From positions 1 through 64,000 of the forward strand of contig JBEVTI010000003.1 of the NCBI GenBank assembly GCA_041156125.1: a stretch of DNA of 64,000 nucleotides, written 5' to 3'. Origin of the DNA: Paraktedonobacter carboxidivorans. GTDB lineage: Bacteria; Chloroflexota; Ktedonobacteria; Ktedonobacterales; Ktedonobacteraceae. Every line of letters starts with the position of its first letter. Positions within the stretch are counted from its first letter, which is position 1. The notes under the pieces are model-generated. The model ran no database searches. It was not told where the DNA came from and saw only the letters and a list, made by a program, of their open reading frames with translations. Positions 45,734 through 53,087 of the stretch are shown one piece after another. Made by a program: the position numbers and the translations under genes.

Positions 45734-47532
45734 TCCAGTTCAGTCTTCTTCGTGGACGTGACCTTTTTGTGTGTCAGTGGTCGGCCTGCATGCAGATCGT
45801 CATGGCACATTCGGCAGAGAACGAGTGTCTTGCGTTTCCGCGCAGCCATTCGTTTCACCCACTCTGGTTTCTCACTTCCTGTGTATTTGTTCAGATCTTT
45901 GAGCGCTCGGATATGGTGGACCTCTATCTGTTCTTTGCTTCCGCAATATTCACAGGTGTTAGCCAACAACCGTTTCACGAGTTCTGTACGACCATTCCAA
46001 ATCACTGGTGGGTTGTCATTGAGGACTGCCCATTTCTTCCTGATCAGCGGTATTCCTCCCCACCGTGCTATCAGTGGGTTCTTGCCCTCTCTTTCGCTGG
46101 TAATCTGCATCCCTATGTACGTTCTGCTTTCTACCTCGAAAGTTACTCGATATTTCATTCTCACCAGTCTTGTTGTTATTCGCTGTTTATTCGCGAGCGT
46201 CTTGACCAGTGAGTGATCCATCCTTCCTCTCAGCTTGTTGAGGGTTGAGAGGTTATGGGCAAGTCGGTAGTATTCAACAATACCGCGATACTCAGCTTGA
46301 TAAGTGCTCATGATGGTGAATTCGTCCTCATTGAGCAGTTCGGCCCTGTGTATCGCTGTTTCGCCTCTGCTATACCGTTGACTTTTGTTGTCCAGTACAT
46401 CCTTTGGTACAAGGAGCCACGTTTTCCCATTGACACTCCGCCTTCCTCTTTGGTCATGCTTTGTATCGTTGTACATGGCTCCTATCTCATAGCCGAGAAA
46501 CCTCGCTCGTTCTTCTTTGGCATGCGTGATGAGCGTTTTCGTTTGGGAGAGTTCCAGTTTGAGTTCTTCTTGCAGGAATACTCCTATTTTGTTCTTGATT
46601 TCTTCTGCTTCCCCTTTTGGTCCGATAAATCCTAAGAGAAAGTCATCGGCATATCTGACGTACCAGAGTCGTCTGAACCCAGGATCAGAGGTATCGAGAG
46701 AAGGGAGTTTTTGAGCAGTCTGTCTGAGTTTTCTGGCTTCTTCAGCATTTTTGTGCCTTGAGGCTCTTTTCATCAGGTTTTTATGCTCGTTATTTCTTCT
46801 TCGTCCTTCGCCTCTGTTGTAGGCTGGCAGGAGAGTTTTTTCTACATACTTGTCCAGTTTGTCGAGGTACAGGTTGGACAGGATCGGGCTGATGATCCCT
46901 CCTTGTGGGCATCCACTGAGGGTTTCATGCCATTTCCAGTCTTCCAGGTATCCCGCTTTGAGTAGTTCATCTATGAGATGGAGGAACCTTCCATCCTGGA
47001 TCTTTTCTCTCATGATTTCGACCAGGACCTGATGGTCGAGCGAGTCGAAGCATTTTGAGGTATCTCCTTCGATGAACCAGGTTATGCCTTGCCACAGCGA
47101 GATTTCTCGCAGTGCAGTGTGCGGCCCTCGCTCTGGTCGGAAACCGTGTGAATGGGTGCTAAACTGTGGCTCGTAATATGCCTCAAGGATTTGTCTCAAG
47201 GCTTCCTGTAGCAGTTTATCTGCCCATATAGGCATACCAGGTGGGCGCATTTTCCCATCTTTCTTTGGGATGTACGTCCTTCTTACTGGGGTCCACTGGT
47301 ATCGCTCATGTCGGAGTGCCTCCATGAGTTTGCCAATTTTCTCCAGTGACATGCCATCTACGGTTTCCGCTGTAGTACCCTGGGTCATAGCTCCTGTATT
47401 GCGATAGATCTTTCCATACGCTCTCAGGTACAACTTTGGATCAAGCAAGTGTTTGTACACATCTCGTGCCAATGGCAGTCCTTTTCTGCCTCGTTCACGA
47501 ATGAGTTCTAAGTACGTGTTGGCGTCTTGCAT
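45718..47532 (-). CDS. ltrA: group II intron reverse transcriptase/maturase with HNH endonuclease
   Basis: A 604-residue intron-encoded protein inside the intron in rnpB. It has reverse transcriptase blocks 0-7 (VRRTYIPKKDGKMRPPGMPI, FRPERGPHTALR, the catalytic YVRYADDFLLGF at about 300), a maturase domain X (about 400-500), and a C-terminal HNH endonuclease (CEYCGSKEQIEVHHIRAL and CRMCHDDLHAG). These give RNA splicing help, target-primed reverse transcription and second-strand cleavage. All catalytic residues are present and the frame is intact. The start ATG follows AAGG at about 9 bases. The last codons overlap domain V. It is on the rnpB strand, the orientation needed to splice the RNA. 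Confidence 0.93.
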   Translation of the reverse strand: MQDANTYLELIRERGRKGLPLARDVYKHLLDPKLYLRAYGKIYRNTGAMTQGTTAETVDGMSLEKIGKLMEALRHERYQWTPVRRTYIPKKDGKMRPPGMPIWADKLLQEALRQILEAYYEPQFSTHSHGFRPERGPHTALREISLWQGITWFIEGDTSKCFDSLDHQVLVEIMREKIQDGRFLHLIDELLKAGYLEDWKWHETLSGCPQGGIISPILSNLYLDKLDKYVEKTLLPAYNRGEGRRRNNEHKNLMKRASRHKNAEEARKLRQTAQKLPSLDTSDPGFRRLWYVRYADDFLLGFIGPKGEAEEIKNKIGVFLQEELKLELSQTKTLITHAKEERARFLGYEIGAMYNDTKHDQRGRRSVNGKTWLLVPKDVLDNKSQRYSRGETAIHRAELLNEDEFTIMSTYQAEYRGIVEYYRLAHNLSTLNKLRGRMDHSLVKTLANKQRITTRLVRMKYRVTFEVESRTYIGMQITSEREGKNPLIARWGGIPLIRKKWAVLNDNPPVIWNGRTELVKRLLANTCEYCGSKEQIEVHHIRALKDLNKYTGSEKPEWVKRMAARKRKTLVLCRMCHDDLHAGRPLTHKKVTSTKKTELESRVQ

Positions 47533-48115
47533 TTCGCTACCTTCATGTTTCTTGAACTCTAACTTTACCTACCCTACTTCCCCTGGTCAGAGAGAAGCTC
47601 TGGCCTACTTTCGCAGGCTGCCCCTTCGCCATGTACGCGGCTTTCCCGCGCTCCGACTACTATAGGGGTTCCGTGATCATAGGACTCTCGTCCCGTAGAT
47701 CATCCCGCTTTTACACTTATGTGACGTTTTAGTATGTTTAGGTGCCTCGTTCGTCCCCTTACCCTGTTTCACTAACAGGTGTTCACCGTAGAGAGCGTTC
47801 TTTGACAGAAAGTACCACTCTGTCATATTTCCGATGTCTCCCGTGCATACATCGTATTACGGTGTCATCGCTTCGGGTAAGTTGCGATGGGCAAAAGGGA
47901 TACCCCTGGGAACTAAGGTTCAACCAATACAGGTTTCACCATGCATACAGGACTTGCGGTGCATCACCATACTTACCTTCTGATTTAACCGCTTTCCCAA
48001 CATGCTGTTTTCCCCTTCGGATTTCTCCTCCAGGTTGGTTGGGTGTCCTAAAGGTCATTTGCTCTCAACCTTTCCATTCTGTGAATGGGATCACACAAGC
48101 GCCGAAACGGCGCAC

Positions 48116-48236
48116 GTACTTTCCTTAAGGTTGCCCCCACTGGCCGTTAGCCAGCATTCTGCTCTATGGAGTTCGGACTTTCCTCGGGCCCCGGTGGACC
48201 CGCGCTTGCCTGTCTTGCTCAAACCAGTCCGCCTAT
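48116..48236 (-). ncRNA. rnpB: RNase P RNA (rnpB), 5' exon
   Basis: The first ~120 bases of a type A RNase P RNA on the minus strand. It includes the P1 strand GGTTTGAGCAAG (48225-48214) and the universal GAGGAAAGTCCG (about 48185-48174), then GGCTAACGGCC and GGAAAGTAC at the exon end (48116). The last eight bases pair with the intron. The 3' part is 45361-45644. Joined, the two exons give an RNase P RNA of about 400 bases. Confidence 0.93.
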
Positions 48237-48241
48237 AGAGT

Positions 48242-48270
48242 AACATACCTACACAAGCCTCTCCAGTAAA
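48242..48270 (-). promoter_or_regulatory. promoter of rnpB
   Basis: On the minus strand TTTACT (48270-48265), a 17-base spacer and TATGTT (48247-48242). The predicted start of transcription is near 48235, matching the 5' end of the RNase P RNA. Confidence 0.6.
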
Positions 48271-48280
48271 ACAGCAAAAG

Positions 48281-48338
48281 CAAGGAGGTGGTGGTTGTAA
48301 GCGCAGCCGTGCTACAACCACTACCTCCTTGCTTTTGT
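48281..48338. terminator. hairpin between rnpB and selD
   Basis: 24-base arms with one mismatch (AAAAGCAAGGAGGTGGTGG... and complement) with a 13-base loop, between the divergent rnpB and selD. It lies upstream of both genes, so it is more likely an element insulating the two promoters than a terminator of either. Confidence 0.45.
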
Positions 48339-48393
48339 TATAATTTAATGAAACTGAAAACTATTCTCGTTTAGCCAAGAAAGCTTCAAATTT

Positions 48394-49449
48394 ATGAGCA
48401 ACAATCAGACAGTGCGCTTAACTGAACTCGCGAGTTGCGCGGGGTGCGCGGCCAAGATTGGCGCGGATCTGCTGGCACAGGTGCTCCAACCACTGCGCCA
48501 GCGCAATGTTCCTGAGCAGCTTCTAGTGGGCCTGGGCGCGCTCGATGACGCGGCAGTCTATCAGATCAATGAGCAGCAGGCTATCATCAGTACCGCAGAC
48601 TTCTTTCCGCCTGTCGTAGATGATCCCTATACTTTTGGCGCAATCGCCGCCGCGAATGCCCTGAGCGATGTCTATGCCATGGGTGGCCAGGTTATAATGG
48701 CCATCAACCTGGTGGCCTGGCCTGACACGTTGGAGACAAGCATTTTGAGCGAAGTCTTGCGCGGCGGTATGGAGATTGTCGAACAGGCAGGCAGCGCGAT
48801 TGTGGGCGGACACTCGATCGCGGATAGCGAGCCTAAATACGGCCTGGCGGTCACAGGCATGGTTCATCCGCAAAAAATTCTGACCAAAGGTGGCGCGCGA
48901 CCCGGCGATCTCCTGATACTCAGCAAACCGCTGGGTACAGGACTGATCACGACCGCGCAAAAAAGGGGCCTGGTGCGTGAAGATGATATGACTGCCGCCG
49001 TGCTTTCAATGACGCGCCTGAATCGCCGCGCCAGCGAAGTCCTGGTCAAAGCGGGCAGCGCGGTCCACGCCGTTACAGACATTACGGGCTTTAGCCTGCT
49101 GGGTCACGCCTGGGAAATGGCCGCGCAGAGCCTGGCTGGTATGCGCTTTGACTACCACGCGCTCCCCCTGTTTCCCAATCTACGCCATTACGCGCAGGCG
49201 GGCTGCGTACCAGGAGGCACCGGGCGCAACGCGCGCCACCTGCTGCCCCACGTCAATTGCGCCGCCACGCTGGATCAACTGGATCAGAACATTCTTTTCG
49301 ATCCTCAAACCTCAGGCGGACTCTTCGCGGCCATCGATCCAACCCTCTGGCCTGAGTTGGAGCAGCGCGCGGATGTCTCTTTCTGGCGCATTGGCGAAGT
49401 CACCGCGCGCGGCACAGATGCCAGCCGGGTTTTCCTGGAGGTTTTCTAG
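48394..49449 (+). CDS. selD: selenide, water dikinase (selenophosphate synthase)
   Basis: A 351-residue SelD. It makes selenophosphate from selenide and ATP, the selenium donor for selenocysteine tRNA and selenouridine. The N-terminus carries the catalytic Cys18 and Lys21 in CAGCAAK; GALDDAAVY and STADFFPPVVDDPYTFG are the nucleotide/metal-binding regions typical of AIRS-like kinases; TDITGFSLLGHAWEMA and DPQTSGGLF are strongly conserved. The catalytic residue is Cys, not Sec. Ribosome binding is weak (AAGAAAG). No selA, selB or selC is in the window, so the use of selenium is unresolved. Confidence 0.95.
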   Translation: MSNNQTVRLTELASCAGCAAKIGADLLAQVLQPLRQRNVPEQLLVGLGALDDAAVYQINEQQAIISTADFFPPVVDDPYTFGAIAAANALSDVYAMGGQVIMAINLVAWPDTLETSILSEVLRGGMEIVEQAGSAIVGGHSIADSEPKYGLAVTGMVHPQKILTKGGARPGDLLILSKPLGTGLITTAQKRGLVREDDMTAAVLSMTRLNRRASEVLVKAGSAVHAVTDITGFSLLGHAWEMAAQSLAGMRFDYHALPLFPNLRHYAQAGCVPGGTGRNARHLLPHVNCAATLDQLDQNILFDPQTSGGLFAAIDPTLWPELEQRADVSFWRIGEVTARGTDASRVFLEVF

Positions 49450-49649
49450 TGTGTTGACGTTCTTGTGAGATACGGGTTACAATGATTTGCAGAAAACCTA
49501 CAATCCAGACAAGAGCCAGCATGATGTGCCTCGCGGCCATCTCAAGAAATGGCTATTTTGACTGCTGAGATCGAAAAGGGCTGGTGGCGAGGGGAAGCCA
49601 CTGGCAAGATGGCTATGGAGGGCCAGGTGGAGTTGGAGATCAAGTATTC

Positions 49650-50330
49650 ATGTACGATATCTTGGAAAAGGCGTTAGATCTGTATTTTCAGGACGAGTCC
49701 CTGTTACAAATCGCGCTAACACACAGATCCTTTATCTATGAAAAAGCTGGCAAAGGACAGCAGTGCAATGAGCGCCTGGAGTTTCTCGGCGACTCTGTTC
49801 TGGCCTGCATTACGTCAGATTTTCTCTATCGCACCTATCCTATGCTAGACGAGGGGGAATTGAGCGATGTACGCGCTATGCTCGTCAAAGGCGATACACT
49901 GGCAAAGTTTGCCAGCGAGATGGAGCTAGAGAAATACCTGCGTATGGGCAAAGGGGAACGTAACGCGGGCATCAGCCTGCGTATTCTGGCCTCCGCTTTC
50001 GAGGCGCTACTGGGGGCTGTTTATCTGGATCAGGGTCTGGAAAAAGCGCGCGCGTACCTCTTACCGCGTATCCAACCGCTGGCTCAGCAGATTGTGGAGA
50101 AGAGGCTCTTTAAGGACAATAAGTCGCGTTTCCAGGAATTGGCGCAAGCTCACGATGGGATTACGCCGATTTATCGGCTGGCCAGCCAGGAAGGACCATC
50201 CCACGATCGCGAGTTTACTGTAGAGGTTCTGCTTGGAGAGCAGGTCGCTGGGATTGGGCAGGGACGCAATAAACAAACCGCGGAACAGGCTGCTGCTTCC
50301 GCGGCTCTACAACAACGGGGATGGATGTAG
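49650..50330 (+). CDS. rnc: ribonuclease III
   Basis: A 226-residue RNase III. The catalytic signature NERLEFLGDSVL (about 40-51) with Glu/Asp metal ligands and the second acidic site DEGELSDVRAMLV and AFEALLGAVYLD are in place; the C-terminal double-stranded RNA-binding domain ends with GRNKQTAEQAAASAAL. It cleaves double-stranded RNA, processing rRNA and mRNA. I chose the ATG at 49650 (MYDILEKAL, typical RNase III start). An earlier in-frame start at 49584 would add a Gly-rich extension. Ribosome binding site near it is weak. Followed by rpoN on the same strand. Confidence 0.95.
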   Translation: MYDILEKALDLYFQDESLLQIALTHRSFIYEKAGKGQQCNERLEFLGDSVLACITSDFLYRTYPMLDEGELSDVRAMLVKGDTLAKFASEMELEKYLRMGKGERNAGISLRILASAFEALLGAVYLDQGLEKARAYLLPRIQPLAQQIVEKRLFKDNKSRFQELAQAHDGITPIYRLASQEGPSHDREFTVEVLLGEQVAGIGQGRNKQTAEQAAASAALQQRGWM

Positions 50331-50461
50331 TTATTGTTGCTTGCAGTTGTCCTCAAAGCGGAGTGCGGGAGGCCAGGCATAAGCATGGCCAGCACCTGGC
50401 GCGGTGAGGATAGTAATCACAAACCATGATGGTCTATTGATTCTGCACTAAGAGGAAATGT

Positions 50462-51916
50462 ATGCGACTGGAGCCAACTCCCAAACCAGATCACGCCCTG
50501 CGCGTCTCCGCCCGGCTGGTAACATCCAGTACGATTCTTCATCTTTCGGCGGACGAACTTGAACATACTGTGACGCAGGAGCAGATTGAGAATCCCGCTT
50601 TAGAGGTACGAGAGCAGCGCGTCTGTCTCTTCTGTGGGACTGTTATGCAGGGTCCACAATGCGTCTCCTGCGGCAATTTTTCGCAACCAGGCGAGGCAGC
50701 GTTCTCTTCTCACGAGCAAAGCAGCTCTGACGAGGGTTTGAATGAACTCTGGAGCCAGTGGGGTGAGTCTCGCGTCTTTGATATCGATAACTATGGGTGG
50801 CTGGAACACGATGAAGACCAGGAGTTTGATCCCCTGGCTCGCATTCCCATGGGGCAGACACTGGCTGAGATCTTGCTCCAACAACTGGAAGCGCTGGTTT
50901 CGCCCGATGATGCACCAATTGCTGAGCAACTGGTAGGCAACCTCAACGAGCGCGGCTACCTGGAGATCAGTGTTCGGGAAATCGCTGAACACCTGGAGGT
51001 ACATCTGCAACGCGTGGAGTATGTCCTGAGCCAGTTGCAAACCCTGGAGCCGTTGGGTATCGGCGCGCGCGATTTGCGCGAGTGCCTGCTGATCCAACTG
51101 CAAGCCCTTTCCGAACAAGAACCAGAGCAAGAACTGGCAGTGCTACTGATTGAGCGTTACCTGGATCGCCTGGGCAAAAACCAGTTTCAAGAGATCGCGC
51201 GCGATTTGAAAGTCCCTGAACAGTCTGTACGCCAGGCCGCTCACTATATTCGCGAGACCCTCAATCCCTACCCGGCCCATAGCTATAACGCTGATCTCAA
51301 TTCTAATCGCGTCGGTACCGCTTATGTACGGCCTGATGTGCTGATCCGTAAGGGTGAGAGCGGCTACGAGGTCGAATTGATTGAAGAGAAGCGCTACCAT
51401 TTTCGGATTGGTCAGGGCTACAATACCCAGCCGCTTCACCTCTCTGCGGACCAGACGGGCGTTGAGATGCAGCGCTATGTCAATCATCATGCCGAACGCG
51501 CGCGCTTCTTTATCGACTGTATTCAGCGCCGCTGGCGCACACTTAAACGCGTGGCCGAACTGGTGGTGGATTATCAGCGCGAGTTCTTAGAAAAAGGCGT
51601 ACGTTACCTGCGCCCTCTGACGCGTGCCGAAGTCGCCACTCGTCTGAATCTCGACGAAGGTACGGTCAGCCGCGCCACGGCTAACAAATACGCGCTTTTG
51701 CCCAGCGGTCGGTTGATGCCCATCTCAGATTTCTTCGATGGTTCGCTGGGCGTGAAAGACATTTTGCGCGAACTGATCGCCTCTGAAGAAAATCGCCATC
51801 GCTTTAGTGACGATGAACTGGCCCGCATCATGAGTACCCGTGGCATTCCTATGGCCCGGCGCACTGTCACCAAGTATCGCGAAGAACTGGGGATTCCTTC
51901 TTCCCGCGAGCGCTAA
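50462..51916 (+). CDS. rpoN: RNA polymerase sigma-54 factor with Cys4 insertion
   Basis: A 484-residue sigma-54. Region I-like helix LRVSARLVTSSTILHL, the long core-binding domain (about 130-300), the HTH region (MSTRGIPMARRTVTKYREEL) and the C-terminal RpoN box ARRTVTKYRE are visible, so it should bind -24/-12 promoters and need an AAA+ activator. Between region I and the core-binding domain is a Cys55-x-x-Cys58 ... Cys67-x-x-Cys70 zinc-ribbon-like segment, which ordinary sigma-54 lacks. The start ATG follows AAGAGGAA. The gene's last ~85 bases are duplicated 100 bases downstream. No sigma-54 activator (bEBP) is in the window. Confidence 0.92.
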   Translation: MRLEPTPKPDHALRVSARLVTSSTILHLSADELEHTVTQEQIENPALEVREQRVCLFCGTVMQGPQCVSCGNFSQPGEAAFSSHEQSSSDEGLNELWSQWGESRVFDIDNYGWLEHDEDQEFDPLARIPMGQTLAEILLQQLEALVSPDDAPIAEQLVGNLNERGYLEISVREIAEHLEVHLQRVEYVLSQLQTLEPLGIGARDLRECLLIQLQALSEQEPEQELAVLLIERYLDRLGKNQFQEIARDLKVPEQSVRQAAHYIRETLNPYPAHSYNADLNSNRVGTAYVRPDVLIRKGESGYEVELIEEKRYHFRIGQGYNTQPLHLSADQTGVEMQRYVNHHAERARFFIDCIQRRWRTLKRVAELVVDYQREFLEKGVRYLRPLTRAEVATRLNLDEGTVSRATANKYALLPSGRLMPISDFFDGSLGVKDILRELIASEENRHRFSDDELARIMSTRGIPMARRTVTKYREELGIPSSRER

Positions 51917-52047
51917 GGCGGGCAGTGGCTTATCCCCAGCAATGCCAGTCTATAGACTGACGCACTGTCACCTGGTATCGCGAAGAACTGGGGATAAGCT
52001 ACTTCCCGCGAGCGCTAAGGCGGGAAGTAGCTTATTCCCAGAAATGC
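51860..52047. repeat. tandem duplication of the rpoN 3' end
   Basis: Bases 51860-51945, which encode the RpoN box and stop codon, are repeated at 51961-52047 with about 80-85% identity (both contain GCACTGTCACC...TATCGCGAAGAACTGG and CGAGCGCTAAGGCGGG). The second copy forms a 16-bp-arm hairpin (51994-52035) and supplies the last codons of the convergent patatin gene. No function for the copy is visible. Confidence 0.8.
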
Positions 52048-52919
52048 TGGACACTGCCAGCCATCTGGCGACCCTGCGCGCGACCTGCTCGCGCGGAGAC
52101 CTCGCGCCGGCTGGCATCCAGGTGATTCGCTCCCCTTGCTGTGCTGGATGCTTCATCTGGTGTAATCACCAGTACCTGCACATCTGCTTGAAGTAACTCG
52201 GCCAGTTCATCTTCAAAGGCCACGTAAGGGATATTTTGCTGGTTCTCCGGGGCGGAGCTATTGTAGATTTCCGCCCTTAAAATGAGCACTCGCTTGTATC
52301 CCTGCGCGATATCAGCGTTTGTGCCTGAACGCACGCCACCATCCATATAACGCCGACCCTGAATAGTGACTGGCGGATAGACGCCGGGCAGAGCGCAACT
52401 GGCGGCAACTGCGAGCGCCAGCGGCACACCTGAATCCCTGTGAAATGTCACCCATTCTCCTGTCTGTGCGTCAACTGCGGTCACGACCAGTTGTTGTTTG
52501 TCTGACCATTCCTGGGAAGGCAAACGGTCGGTAATAATCTCCAGACGCTCTTGCTCAGAGATGGTAGACGCTTGCAGGGCTGCCTCACCGACTCGCGCTC
52601 TGGCTGTTTGGGCATCTACTGCTCCCGCGCCTGCCGTGAATATCCCGGCCAGGGCGGCAAAGTCGATTTGTATGGACTGCTCACTTGCTTCCGCGAGAGG
52701 CCGCAGCTGGCGCGCGTACAACTCTTCCAGGCTGAGCGCGCTGATGATCTGCGCTCCCGCAGTCGCGCCAGCCGAAGTTCCAACGATCAGTTCAACGTTG
52801 GTCACATCAACGCTGCTGTCATGTAATCCTAAAAGCACACCCAACTCCCAGGCGATCCCGGTCGCACCCCCTCCGCCGAGGATAAGTGCTTTACTGGAGT
52901 GTTCCGTTGTCTCTGTCAT
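52032..52919 (-). CDS. patatin-like phospholipase
   Basis: A 295-residue patatin-family lipid acyl hydrolase. The oxyanion motif GGGGATGIAWELGVL (about 15-28), the nucleophile elbow GTSAG (about 48) and the catalytic Asp in YMDGGVRSG (about 200) are all present; patatins use a Ser-Asp dyad to deacylate phospholipids. No signal peptide. The ATG at 52919 has no strong ribosome binding site. The C-terminal end overlaps a duplicated copy of the rpoN tail, so the extreme C-terminus (QHFWE) is not typical of the family. Role may be membrane repair or signalling. Confidence 0.85.
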   Translation of the reverse strand: MTETTEHSSKALILGGGGATGIAWELGVLLGLHDSSVDVTNVELIVGTSAGATAGAQIISALSLEELYARQLRPLAEASEQSIQIDFAALAGIFTAGAGAVDAQTARARVGEAALQASTISEQERLEIITDRLPSQEWSDKQQLVVTAVDAQTGEWVTFHRDSGVPLALAVAASCALPGVYPPVTIQGRRYMDGGVRSGTNADIAQGYKRVLILRAEIYNSSAPENQQNIPYVAFEDELAELLQADVQVLVITPDEASSTARGANHLDASRREVSARAGRAQGRQMAGSVQHFWE

Positions 52920-53087
52920 TGGTTAATCCCTTGAAACGATTCATACCATCGCTGGTATCTAGATATGTCTTTTCGAAAAAAGAACGTTCTGCTACGAACA
53001 ATCTGCGCTTCATATTAGAGATTATAAATCAATTGCGATCTCTCTACAAGGGAGGGAACGGCTCCAACTCGGTAAAACGAGAAGTGG

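Larger units (their letters stand above)
45645..48115 (-). mobile_element. group II intron inserted in rnpB
   Basis: A 2471-base group II intron on the same strand as rnpB. The 5' end is GTGCG (48115-48111) and the 3' end TAC (45645). About 580 bases precede the encoded maturase, fitting domains I-III; domain V (34 bases, starting GAGCCGTGTGCAG with the AGC triad) is at 45700-45733 and domain VI follows. A GTACTTTC element (47815-47808) is perfectly complementary to the last eight bases of the 5' exon, GAAAGTAC, as expected for EBS1-IBS1; the base before it (G) can pair with the first base of the 3' exon (C). Removing 45645-48115 restores the conserved GGAAAGTACCACAGAAACA. All parts look intact, so splicing is likely. 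Family: chloroplast-like class with HNH domain, by inference. Confidence 0.93.

Noticed and set aside
45671..46216. Long plus-strand open frames (about 180 residues) opposite the intron maturase
   Set aside because: They are the complement of the conserved reverse transcriptase and HNH codons; no start signal or recognisable product.
48061..48075. EBS2 candidate GAAAGGTTG complementary to the exon's CAACCTT
   Set aside because: Only about 45 bases from the 5' end of the intron, too close for the EBS2 position in domain I; likely chance.
48394..49449. Selenoprotein form of SelD with an in-frame TGA
   Set aside because: The catalytic position is a Cys codon and the frame is uninterrupted; no Sec codon is needed.
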